From Candidatus Shapirobacteria bacterium CG06_land_8_20_14_3_00_40_12 (lineage in GTDB: Bacteria; Patescibacteriota; Microgenomatia; UBA12405), in NCBI GenBank assembly GCA_002780135.1, contig PEWA01000025.1, positions 1-6,134 on the forward strand: 6,134 bases of DNA, read 5' to 3'. The translations under genes and the position numbers were made by a program. Shown piece by piece: positions 1 to 6,134 of the stretch; position 1 is the first letter of the stretch, and every line of letters starts with the position of its first letter. Below the pieces are notes generated by a model. That model was not told where the DNA came from and did not search any database. It saw only the letters and a list, made by a program, of their open reading frames with translations.

Positions 1-423
1 ACTCTCAATCTCAAAAGTAAAATAATCATCGGTGTATTTTGATAATTTAATTTCTACCCCCCGGAAACTATATTCCCAGCTTTCCCAGTAGTAAATCATC
101 CCGTTTGGGTAACCGAGTGCCTCCAGCAAATCTAAAGCCTCTAATAACCGGCCGGTTACTAATTCAACCTCAACCTCCTTTCTTTTCCTATCTTGAAAAC
201 CTCCAATTTTAATCGTTATTTTTTCTTTGCCATCACTTTTTTTAACTCTTATGTCAAATCCACTTGGATTTTTCCAAGTTCTCGTTTTTTTGTCAAAACC
301 CGGCGACAAATCAACCGATAGCCGGTGATAATGGTCAACTAACCTTCCCTCACTTGAAAGTAATTTCACCAATCGTTCAAAATCAGCCATCGCTATTTTG
401 CCTCTGATTTCAATTTCGGTCAT
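1..423 (-). CDS. CYTH-domain protein (class IV adenylate cyclase / triphosphatase-like), 3' end beyond window
   Basis: The frame is open for 141 codons from an ATG at 423 to the window edge, with no stop, so the C-terminus is missing. The protein opens with E3-x-E5-x-R7-x-K9, close to the ExExK signature of the CYTH family, whose members bind triphosphate-containing substrates with metal inside a beta tunnel. Further CYTH-like strands follow: FDIRVKK (56-62), KITIKIGG (68-75), KEVEVEL (82-88), then VEIKLSKY (123-130) and FTFEIE (135-140), which resembles the usual late 'G-x-F-x-E-I-E' strand. The Lys of ExExK is replaced by Arg. The start lies 2 bp after the stop of the upstream Nudix gene, so the two are probably co-transcribed and translationally coupled; no strong Shine-Dalgarno is visible. 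Codons are often A/G-ending (AGA, TTG, GTA, ACG), unlike the plus-strand genes. The substrate (ATP, thiamine triphosphate or polyphosphate) cannot be told from sequence alone. The family call is moderately sure. Confidence 0.68.
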   Translation of the reverse strand, partial: MTEIEIRGKIAMADFERLVKLLSSEGRLVDHYHRLSVDLSPGFDKKTRTWKNPSGFDIRVKKSDGKEKITIKIGGFQDRKRKEVEVELVTGRLLEALDLLEALGYPNGMIYYWESWEYSFRGVEIKLSKYTDDYFTFEIES

Positions 424-425
424 TG

Positions 426-887
426 TTATTTATCCATTCTTCCCACGTATTCTCCTTCTTTGGGAAAACCAGCCTTATAATCGGACAGAAGTTTTTGGGT
501 TAGTGGATGGGGTAACAGATTATCAGGCAGGTTGTCTATTGACAGCCATGTTAACCAATGGGTCCCCGGCTCTTTTTCCGGATCAAATCGATGCTCAATT
601 TCCTCAAATTTATTAATATCGCCCAAGACAAAAATTTCTACACAGTGATCGTCGCCTTCCGGCCAGATAAAATCCCGAATATACAGAATTTTTTGAAACT
701 TAAATTCTACCTCATCACCGCATTCTTCCCTTGTTTCCCGCAGACACGCCTCCAACATTGTTTCGTTGTGTTCCATATGGCCGCCGATATAAAAGAAAAA
801 ATTATTTTCTTTGGTGTATTCGGTCAATAATCTATTATTTTTGATTACTACCAACCTAACCGTTACGTTCACCCCGTGATTTTTCAT
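426..887 (-). CDS. Nudix hydrolase
   Basis: This is a 153-residue protein when started at the ATG at 887. The Nudix box is nearly complete at residues 36-58: G36-x5-E42-x7-R50-E51-T52-x-E54-E55-x-G57. The metal-binding glutamates of the REXXEE core are all present, and only the two hydrophobic positions of the consensus are atypical (T52 and D58). The family hydrolyses nucleoside diphosphates linked to another moiety and acts in the cytosol; the substrate here is unknown. The length is normal for a single-domain Nudix enzyme, and the C-terminal 'HWLTWLSIDNLPDNLLP' resembles the usual tail. An in-frame ATG at 899 would add MILY. I prefer 887 because an extended -10 (TGTTATGAT, 903-895) overlaps the 899 ATG and ends 7 nt before the 887 ATG, as at other genes here. 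The gene heads a minus-strand operon with the CYTH gene 2 bp downstream and is divergent from the ABC transporter. Confidence 0.9.
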   Translation of the reverse strand: MKNHGVNVTVRLVVIKNNRLLTEYTKENNFFFYIGGHMEHNETMLEACLRETREECGDEVEFKFQKILYIRDFIWPEGDDHCVEIFVLGDINKFEEIEHRFDPEKEPGTHWLTWLSIDNLPDNLLPHPLTQKLLSDYKAGFPKEGEYVGRMDK

Positions 888-894
888 ATAAAGA

Positions 895-903
895 ATCATA
901 ACA
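895..903 (-). promoter_or_regulatory. Extended -10 promoter of the Nudix-CYTH operon
   Basis: Read on the minus strand, 903-895 is TGT-TATGAT, an extended -10 (TGn plus a hexamer one base from TATAAT). Seven bases separate it from the ATG at 887, so transcription would begin at or one base from that ATG. No convincing -35 lies 16-18 bp upstream, which an extended -10 can tolerate. The hexamer contains the alternative ATG at 899, which would then not be transcribed. Confidence 0.6.
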
Positions 904-940
904 TGCCTGTTTCTCCCTGTTTTTCCTCAATATTTTCTTG

Positions 941-946
941 TAAAAT
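941..946 (+). promoter_or_regulatory. -10 element of the ABC transporter gene, divergent from the Nudix promoter
   Basis: TAAAAT lies 9 nt upstream of the GTG at 956, giving a predicted 5' leader of only about 0-4 nt. No Shine-Dalgarno occurs between it and the start, and no clear -35 was found at 16-18 bp spacing. It lies within the 68-bp gap shared with the minus-strand operon, so the two promoters are back to back. Confidence 0.5.
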
Positions 947-955
947 AACCCTACC

Positions 956-2707
956 GTGAAACCCATCCTTTATTTTTATCGATTTTTGGCCAAATACAAA
1001 TGGAAATTCGTTCCGTTTTTACTGGTTGTCATGGTCACGGTAATTTTGGAAACTATTCGTCCTTATTGGCTCAAGCAAATTATTGACAACTCTCTTTTGC
1101 AAAACCAATCCCGGGTCCTGTTCTATCTGATTCTTTTCGGTGTTTCTACTATTGGCGGTAACTTGACCTCTGCCCTTTCTTATTATCTGGGTGACAAGAT
1201 AATGATTTCTACCTCTCGGGAAATTCGGGAAGCGATTTTTCAAAAAGTTCTTGAACTTGATTTCGCCTATCATGTCAACAAAAGTACCGGTTCCCTTATT
1301 AGTGCCTTCCGTCGGGGGGACAGCGCCATTTATACCGTTTTTCAAAGTCTTCATCAGGAGTTATTTCGGGTATTAATTGCTCTTCTTGTCACCCTCTTTT
1401 TCCTTTTCCGGGTCTCTCCCCCCATGGCCATTTCTCTTATCTGTCTCTTTGTAATCAACCTCTTTCTTATTTTTTGGCTGATCAAAATCAACCTCAAAAC
1501 CCGGGTAGAATTGAATCAGTCCGAAGATGATATTTCCGGGATTATTACTGATTCCCTAATCAACTACGAAACTGTTAAATTTTTTGCCGCTGAAACCAAA
1601 GAACGTCAGCGTCTTGGCCGTCACTTTATTGACTGGACTCAAAAGTTCTGGAATTTCAGTAACTCCTTTCGTTTGATGGATGTTTGTATTGGTACTTCAT
1701 CAGGCTTAGGCATTCTTTTTATTCTTTTTCAGGCTGTCACTAAATTTGGCCACGACTTCTCCTTGGGGGATTTGGTCATGGTTTCAGGTTTTATTACCGG
1801 TTTTTATTATCAATTTTTTAATTTATTTTTTCGCATCCGCGATATCGCCAAGAACCTCACTGATTTGGAAAAATATTTTGGCATTCTGGAGAACGTGGTT
1901 GTTGTCAAAGACCCAATTACTCCTGTTACCATCAATAAACCCATCGGTGCCTTAACTTTTCGCCATGTGTCTTTTGCTTATCCTGGCTCCAACGACAAGG
2001 TTCTCGATGACATCAATTTAGAAATAGTCTCGGGTGAGAAAGTAGCCTTCGTTGGCCGTTCCGGTGCCGGCAAAACTACTCTGATTAAATTACTCCTCCG
2101 TTTTTATGATGCCACTGCCGGCGTCATTGAATTTGACGGGGTTGATATCCGTCGCCTGACCAAGTCTTATCTTCGTAGTCTTATGGCCGTAGTTCCCCAG
2201 GAACCAATTATGTTTAACAATTCTATTAAATTTAACCTTGCTTATGGCAAAGAAAATGCTTCTTGGTCAAAGGTTAAAAAAGCTGCCGCCGATGCCAATA
2301 TTCTTGATTTTATTGAAGGACTTCCGGAAAATTGGAAAACTGAAGTAGGGGAACGGGGGATAAAATTAAGTGGTGGCCAAAAGCAGCGCCTGGCTATTGC
2401 CCGGGCTCTTTTAACTGACCCTAAAATTTTAATTTTTGATGAAGCCACCAGCAATCTTGATTCCGAATCCGAACGCAAAATTCAACAGGCCCTTAATTTT
2501 GCCTCCAAAAGTCGCACCGTCATTATTATTGCCCATCGTTTTTCCACTATCCGCAATGCCAATAAAATTGTGGTGTTAAACAATGGCATTATTTCTGAAA
2601 TCGGCAAACACCAGGATCTCATTGCCAGGGGCGGTATTTATCGGCTACTCTGGACCCTTCAATCCAAAGGTAAACTCCTCACCGACGAAAGTATCGTCGA
2701 AGCCTAA
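956..2707 (+). CDS. ABC transporter half-transporter, fused permease and ATPase (Atm1/MsbA-like exporter type)
   Basis: This 583-residue protein has the normal length and order for a half-size ABC exporter that would work as a dimer in the cytoplasmic membrane. Six hydrophobic segments lie near residues 18-34, 53-77, 136-152, 156-176, 243-265 and 271-291. The ATPase domain follows and is intact: A-loop Y342, Walker A GRSGAGKTT (367-375), Q-loop Q415, the exporter X-loop around GERG (465-468), signature LSGGQ (471-475), Walker B ILIFDE (491-496) and switch H527. NYETVKFF (203-210) between TM4 and TM5 resembles the NYETVKYF segment of Atm1/ABCB7-type transporters, but the cargo cannot be inferred safely. 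Translation starts at GTG; an in-frame TAA at 941 excludes anything further upstream, and the next Met is residue 26, inside TM1. There is no Shine-Dalgarno. The stop is 26 bp before valS, with no terminator between. Confidence 0.95.
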   Translation: MKPILYFYRFLAKYKWKFVPFLLVVMVTVILETIRPYWLKQIIDNSLLQNQSRVLFYLILFGVSTIGGNLTSALSYYLGDKIMISTSREIREAIFQKVLELDFAYHVNKSTGSLISAFRRGDSAIYTVFQSLHQELFRVLIALLVTLFFLFRVSPPMAISLICLFVINLFLIFWLIKINLKTRVELNQSEDDISGIITDSLINYETVKFFAAETKERQRLGRHFIDWTQKFWNFSNSFRLMDVCIGTSSGLGILFILFQAVTKFGHDFSLGDLVMVSGFITGFYYQFFNLFFRIRDIAKNLTDLEKYFGILENVVVVKDPITPVTINKPIGALTFRHVSFAYPGSNDKVLDDINLEIVSGEKVAFVGRSGAGKTTLIKLLLRFYDATAGVIEFDGVDIRRLTKSYLRSLMAVVPQEPIMFNNSIKFNLAYGKENASWSKVKKAAADANILDFIEGLPENWKTEVGERGIKLSGGQKQRLAIARALLTDPKILIFDEATSNLDSESERKIQQALNFASKSRTVIIIAHRFSTIRNANKIVVLNNGIISEIGKHQDLIARGGIYRLLWTLQSKGKLLTDESIVEA

Positions 2708-2714
2708 ATTAATT

Positions 2715-2723
2715 TGGTAGAAT
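2715..2723 (+). promoter_or_regulatory. Extended -10 promoter of valS
   Basis: TGG-TAGAAT (2715-2723) fits TGn plus a -10 hexamer, and it ends 10 nt before the valS ATG. It occupies the 26-bp gap after the ABC gene, so valS probably has its own promoter with a leader of about 3-4 nt. AAGG at 2724-2727, 6 nt before the ATG, could act as a weak Shine-Dalgarno on transcripts reading through from the ABC gene, so the leaderless reading is less certain here than at the malic enzyme gene. Confidence 0.55.
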
Positions 2724-2733
2724 AAGGTCATCT

Positions 2734-5097
2734 ATGGCCAAATATGATCCAAAAACCCGCGAGAAATATTGGCAGGATTATTGGCTCAAAGAAGGCATCT
2801 ATAAATTTGATCCCAACTCCAAAAAGCCCCTCTATTCCATTGACACTCCGCCCCCCACTGTTTCCGGCAAACTTCACCTCGGCCATGTTTTTTCTTATAC
2901 TCAAGCCGAAGTTTTTGCCCGTTACCGTCGTCTGGCCGGTTTTAACGTCTACTATCCCTTTGGTATGGACGACAATGGTCTCCCCACCGAGCGTCTGGTT
3001 GAACAGGAATTAAAAATCAAAGGTTCTGATTTACCCCGGGACGAATTTGTGGCTAAATGTAATCAGTTGGTGGGCAACTATCATCAAATTTACCGCGATT
3101 TATGGCAATCTCTTGGTTTCTCCGTTGACTGGTCTCTTTTATATTCCACCATCTCCCCCGAAGTTCAAAAATTGACCCAGACTAATTTCATTAAAATGTA
3201 CCAGGCTGGTTATATCTACCGCCAAAACTCTCCGGCTCTCTGGTGTTCCGTTTGTCAAACCGCCGTCGCTCAAGCCGAAGTCGAAGATAAATCTTTTGAC
3301 TCCATTTTTTATGATCTCTTTTTTCGGGACCTTAAAGGTAATCAAATTGTGGTGGCCACCACCCGCCCCGAACTTCTACCCGCTTGTGTCGCTGTTTTTG
3401 TCAATCCGGCTGATTCCCGTTATCTTTCCCTTATCGGCACCAAAATCTTTACCCCCCTAAACATTGAAGTTCCCGTCTTGACTGATTCTGGTGTCAAGAT
3501 TGACAAAGGTTCCGGAGTAGTTATGTGCTGCACCTATGGCGACGAGACCGATCTGGCCTGGATTAAACAATATTCTTTACCCGAACTGATTATTATTGAC
3601 TCCCAAGGCCGTTTTAATGACAGTTGTTCTCTCGAATCCATGCGTGGTCACACTATCACTGAAGGTCGCCAAATAATAGTTGACTATTTAAAATCAAAAA
3701 AACTTATCGGCAAGGATCTTCCTCTGGTTCACGATGTCGGCGTCCATGAACGCTGCGGTCACCCCATCGAAATTATCAATACTCCCCAGTGGTTTGTCCG
3801 GGTTTTAGATATCAAGGACGAACTAATTTCTCTTGGTAAAAAGGTAAATTGGTTTCCTGCCTACATGGGGGACCGTTTTACTACTTGGGTGGAAAACCTC
3901 AAATGGGACTGGTGCATTTCCCGCGACCGCTTTTATGGCATTACCATTCCCGCCTTCTTTTGTGCTGATTGTAGAGAAATTATTGTGTCCACCGATCCCC
4001 GGCACACCTGCCCTAAATGTAAATCCATTAATTTAGTTGCCGAAAAATTAATTTTCGATACTTGGTTTACTTCCGGTAATACCCCCGAGATTAATGGTAA
4101 ATATGTTCCCGCTCCTATGAGCCTCCGGCCCCAAGCCCACGACATCATCCGTACTTGGGCTTTTTACACCATGGTTCTGTCTTATTATAAGACCAACAAT
4201 ATCCCCTGGACCGATGCCGCCATTTCCGGTCATATACTTTTACGTCAGGGTGAAAAAATTAGTAAACGTACCGGTGGAGGAGAACTCCGACCTGAAGATG
4301 AAATCACCAAACACTCTGCCGACGCCATCCGTTTTGCCATGTGCGCTGCGGCTCTGGGTCAAGACGCCTACTACGACGCCAAAGAACTTGAAAATGGCAA
4401 AAAACTGGTCATTAAACTCTTTAATGCCTCAAATTTCTGCTTTAAGAATCTAAGTGGCCACAGGCCAAAAGCACTAGATCTGAACACTTTATTACCTCTC
4501 GATTGTTGGCTTTTAGTAAAGTCATACGATGTCTCATCAAAAATGCAAAAATATTTTGAAAGTTATGATTACGCCCACGCCCGCAACCTCTTGACCGAAT
4601 TTTTTTGGGGTGTTTTCTGCGACTATTATTTAGAGATTATTAAAAAAAGGGTCTATGACCTACCCGTCGATAATCCTGATAAAATCTCCGCCCAAACAGC
4701 TCTTTTTTATGGGTTTAACAATATGTTAATTATGGCCTCGCCTTTTATCCCCCACATCACCGAAGAAATTTTTCAGTCTTTTTACCCGGACAAAATCCCG
4801 AATGCTCCCAAAAGCATTCACCTCTCTTCGTGGCCAAAAATGGATTTACCTTCAGATTTTTCCACACTTGATATTCAGGTTAAATCAATTTTGGAAATTG
4901 TGGCTTTACTTCGGGCTCAAAAAGCCAAACTTGGTATAAATATCGGCGCCGAAATCGATACTCTCTCCATTTTTCACCCCACCCTAACTGCCACCGCTCT
5001 GGCTTCTTTTGAATTTGATCTCCTCGCCGTCTCCCGTGCCAAAAAATTAACCCTCACCAAATCCGACGAAATTAAGGTGGAGATAATCAATGGATAG
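2734..5097 (+). CDS. valS: Valine--tRNA ligase, archaeal/rickettsial type
   Basis: This class I synthetase charges tRNA-Val with valine in the cytosol. It has 787 residues. The HIGH motif is HLGH (48-51), within PPPTVSGKLHLGHVFSYTQ and followed by GMDDNGLPTERLVE (77-90). This wording is typical of archaeal and Rickettsia ValRS rather than the E. coli type (PPPNVTGSLHMGH). The CP1 editing domain shows TTRPELLPACVAVFVNP (209-225) and KGSGVVMCCTYGDETD (258-273). Likely zinc-binding residues are C171/C174 with H338/C341, and C410/C413 with C426/C429. WCISRDRFYG (393-402), TWFTSG (443-448) and RPQAHDIIRTWAFY (465-478) complete the catalytic domain. The KMSKS loop reads KISKR (508-512) followed by TGGG. 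The anticodon-binding domain runs from about 580 to the end; the long C-terminal coiled coil of E. coli-type ValRS (about 950 residues) is absent, as expected for this type. The ATG at 2734 follows a -10 element. The 3' end overlaps the next gene by 8 bp. Confidence 0.95.
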   Translation: MAKYDPKTREKYWQDYWLKEGIYKFDPNSKKPLYSIDTPPPTVSGKLHLGHVFSYTQAEVFARYRRLAGFNVYYPFGMDDNGLPTERLVEQELKIKGSDLPRDEFVAKCNQLVGNYHQIYRDLWQSLGFSVDWSLLYSTISPEVQKLTQTNFIKMYQAGYIYRQNSPALWCSVCQTAVAQAEVEDKSFDSIFYDLFFRDLKGNQIVVATTRPELLPACVAVFVNPADSRYLSLIGTKIFTPLNIEVPVLTDSGVKIDKGSGVVMCCTYGDETDLAWIKQYSLPELIIIDSQGRFNDSCSLESMRGHTITEGRQIIVDYLKSKKLIGKDLPLVHDVGVHERCGHPIEIINTPQWFVRVLDIKDELISLGKKVNWFPAYMGDRFTTWVENLKWDWCISRDRFYGITIPAFFCADCREIIVSTDPRHTCPKCKSINLVAEKLIFDTWFTSGNTPEINGKYVPAPMSLRPQAHDIIRTWAFYTMVLSYYKTNNIPWTDAAISGHILLRQGEKISKRTGGGELRPEDEITKHSADAIRFAMCAAALGQDAYYDAKELENGKKLVIKLFNASNFCFKNLSGHRPKALDLNTLLPLDCWLLVKSYDVSSKMQKYFESYDYAHARNLLTEFFWGVFCDYYLEIIKKRVYDLPVDNPDKISAQTALFYGFNNMLIMASPFIPHITEEIFQSFYPDKIPNAPKSIHLSSWPKMDLPSDFSTLDIQVKSILEIVALLRAQKAKLGINIGAEIDTLSIFHPTLTATALASFEFDLLAVSRAKKLTLTKSDEIKVEIING
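5076..5082 (+). promoter_or_regulatory. Shine-Dalgarno site of the nucleotidyltransferase gene, inside the end of valS
   Basis: GGTGGAG lies 7 nt upstream of the ATG at 5090, within valS codons for its last residues. It is the clearest ribosome-binding site in the window. It belongs to the one plus-strand gene with no promoter of its own, so it supports co-transcription with valS and the choice of start. Confidence 0.6.
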
Positions 5098-5788
5098 TTT
5101 AATTCCTTTTTCTGTTCAACAAGTTCTTGAGAAAATATTTGTCGACACCTTACCTCTCTGTATTTTTCTCTACGGCTCTATGTCCCGAGGTGATTCCGTT
5201 TCCGAAAGTGATTATGAAATAGGTGTTATTTACCAGAAAGATTCAAAAGTTTCCCGAAGTACCCTTTCTACCTATCATCAATTTGACCATCTCAAAATCT
5301 ACCCTTTCTCTTTAGAGGATCTTCAAAATAATAGCCTCGACACGCCTTTCCCTGGATCTTTATACCTTCTTCAACTAATCAACAACGCTCAAGTCCTGTT
5401 TGGTGAAAACGTTTTTAATAACATTAATAAACCGGTTTTAAATTCAAGCGATTTAATTGAAGTAGTGGCTTTTTCCCTTGGTCGTGCCTACGCCGCCGTT
5501 GTTTCTTCCCGCCAAAACGACACTATCGCCGTTATTGACAACCTAACAAAATCTTTTCTTTATAGCCTGCAAACTTTAGTTTTTGTTAAAACTGGAAAAA
5601 TTATCTATTCCTATCACGAATTAAAAAACCAAGTCTCAAACCTTAATATTCCCGCCGAATATGCTCAGCTTGCTTCCCACGTCTTTGCTGTTAGAAGTGG
5701 GGAAGCACTACCCGACCCCAATCTGCTTTTCAAAAATATTTCCTTCCTCAATCAATTTGTCATGCCTTTAGCCCGACAATATAAGTAA
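5090..5788 (+). CDS. Nucleotidyltransferase-domain protein (pol beta / MNT-like fold)
   Basis: This 232-residue protein has an N-terminal nucleotidyltransferase motif: FLYGSMSRGDSVSESDYEIGV (26-46). It contains the GS pair (29-30), G34, and D41-x-E43 where the family usually has DxD. The family transfers nucleotides to small molecules, RNA or proteins; D41 and E43 would be metal ligands. VLFGEN (102-107) is like the segment that often follows the catalytic core. Residues from about 118 to the end look mostly helical and may be a substrate-binding or HEPN-like domain, but no R-x4-6-H motif is seen there. The start overlaps valS by 8 bp (the TAG stop lies inside this gene) and has its own Shine-Dalgarno site, so it is translationally coupled to valS. 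No partner gene of the toxin-antitoxin type is beside it. Substrate unknown. The fold call is fairly sure; activity is uncertain because of the D-to-E change and because the third acidic residue is not obvious. Confidence 0.8.
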   Translation: MDSLIPFSVQQVLEKIFVDTLPLCIFLYGSMSRGDSVSESDYEIGVIYQKDSKVSRSTLSTYHQFDHLKIYPFSLEDLQNNSLDTPFPGSLYLLQLINNAQVLFGENVFNNINKPVLNSSDLIEVVAFSLGRAYAAVVSSRQNDTIAVIDNLTKSFLYSLQTLVFVKTGKIIYSYHELKNQVSNLNIPAEYAQLASHVFAVRSGEALPDPNLLFKNISFLNQFVMPLARQYK

Positions 5789-5811
5789 ATAGTTTTTATA
5801 AATATTTCGTG

Positions 5812-5817
5812 TATAAT
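5812..5817 (+). promoter_or_regulatory. Consensus -10 (TATAAT) of the malic enzyme gene
   Basis: A perfect TATAAT ends 6 nt before the ATG at 5824, so the first transcribed base should be at or next to the A of the start codon, giving a leaderless mRNA. No Shine-Dalgarno is present. The best -35 candidate (TAGTTT, 5790-5795, 16-bp spacing) is weak. The AT-rich 35-bp gap after the nucleotidyltransferase gene contains no hairpin. Confidence 0.7.
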
Positions 5818-5823
5818 CACTCT

Positions 5824-6134
5824 ATGGATTACTCTCAAGCCTCTCTGGATAAACACAAACTTTTTAAAGGAAAAATCGGCATAACCAGTAAATTTGGCCC
5901 CATTATTACCCGCGATGACCTAAGTATCGCCTACACTCCCGGCGTCGCCGCCGTTTCTAAGTTGCTGGCCACCGAGCCCGAACTTGCTTATGATTATTCC
6001 ATCAAATCCAATTCCGTCGCCATAGTTTCCGATGGTTCAGCCGTTTTGGGCCTCGGTAACATTGGTCCTTTCGGTGCCTTACCCGTAATGGAGGGCAAAG
6101 CCCTGCTTTTTAAGGAATTTGCCAATATTGATGC
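5824..6134 (+). CDS. Malic enzyme (malate dehydrogenase, decarboxylating), N-terminal part; 3' end beyond window
   Basis: The frame is open for 103 complete codons from the ATG at 5824 to the window edge. The family converts malate to pyruvate and CO2 with NAD(P) reduction and a divalent metal, linking four-carbon acids to pyruvate in the cytosol. Highly conserved family blocks are visible: ITRDDLSIAYTPGVA (28-42), with Y37 as the likely catalytic tyrosine, then SVAIVSDGSAVLGLGNIGP (64-82) and ALPVMEGKALLFKEFANID (85-103), with K92 the likely catalytic lysine. The short N-terminus before the YTPGVA block matches the compact bacterial and archaeal type, normally about 400-450 residues, or the first part of the longer MaeB form with a phosphotransacetylase-like tail; the window ends too early to tell these apart. 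Cofactor preference cannot be judged because the dinucleotide-binding domain lies outside. The start is fixed by the TATAAT directly upstream. Confidence 0.93.
   Translation, partial: MDYSQASLDKHKLFKGKIGITSKFGPIITRDDLSIAYTPGVAAVSKLLATEPELAYDYSIKSNSVAIVSDGSAVLGLGNIGPFGALPVMEGKALLFKEFANID

Noticed and set aside
398..830. Plus-strand open frames of 72 and 90 codons in the first kilobase
   Set aside because: They lie opposite the Nudix gene, whose Nudix box is unmistakable, and their translations show no domain and no start signal.
925..930. Minus-strand TTGAGG as a -35 box for the Nudix promoter
   Set aside because: It is 24 bp from the -10 hexamer, well outside the 16-18 bp range.
2708..2733. 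Terminator or regulatory leader (T-box-like) before valS
   Set aside because: The gap is only 26 bp, too short for a T-box, and shows no hairpin; it is taken up by the extended -10 element.
3139..4233. Several minus-strand open frames of 60-71 codons inside valS
   Set aside because: They are antisense to highly conserved ValRS motifs and result from the C/T-ending codon bias, which leaves few stops on the opposite strand.
5207..5788. Possible HEPN toxin domain fused to the nucleotidyltransferase, as in MNT-HEPN pairs
   Set aside because: The C-terminal half is helical, but no R-x4-6-H motif is found and there is no separate small partner gene.
5789..5811. Rho-independent terminator after the nucleotidyltransferase gene
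   Set aside because: The stretch has a T run (5793-5797) but no GC-rich inverted repeat before it.
1..6134. tRNA or rRNA genes, CRISPR arrays, insertion sequences, long direct or inverted repeats
   Set aside because: Nearly all of the window is coding with very short gaps, and reading through it showed no cloverleaf, repeat-spacer pattern, transposase or terminal repeats.

Overview
The window reads as a compact stretch of a bacterial chromosome. By eye it is AT-rich to moderate in GC. It holds six protein-coding genes, four complete and two cut by the window edges, with almost no non-coding DNA. The best guess for the source is a Patescibacteria/CPR-type genome, possibly Microgenomates. This rests on very tight packing, start codons sitting directly behind -10 hexamers with no Shine-Dalgarno site, and an archaeal/rickettsial-type valyl-tRNA synthetase. 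It is an inference from style, not from a marker gene.

Left part, minus strand: a two-gene operon encodes a Nudix hydrolase (426-887) and, 2 bp downstream, a CYTH-domain protein (from 423, running off the left edge). Both belong to families that act on nucleotides or phosphate-chain substrates. Middle and right, plus strand: an Atm1/MsbA-like ABC half-transporter (956-2707), a valine-tRNA ligase of the 'PTVSG...GLPTERLVE' type (2734-5097), a small nucleotidyltransferase-fold protein overlapping valS by 8 bp (5090-5788), and the N-terminus of a malic enzyme (5824 to the right edge).

Regulation: all four transcription-unit heads have a -10-like hexamer ending only 6-10 nt before the start codon. 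The transcripts would therefore begin at or within a few bases of the start codon and be leaderless or nearly so. The internal nucleotidyltransferase gene instead has a clear Shine-Dalgarno sequence inside the end of valS. This pattern also suggests that the Nudix start is the second ATG (887), not the first (899). No clear -35 boxes and no hairpin terminators were seen.

Base use: the plus strand is pyrimidine-rich throughout. Plus-strand genes use C/T-ending codons wherever they can, while the two minus-strand genes use many A/G-ending codons. This fits a strand-linked mutational skew. I found no mobile element, CRISPR array, RNA gene or obvious new multi-gene system; the initiation architecture is the most interesting signal.
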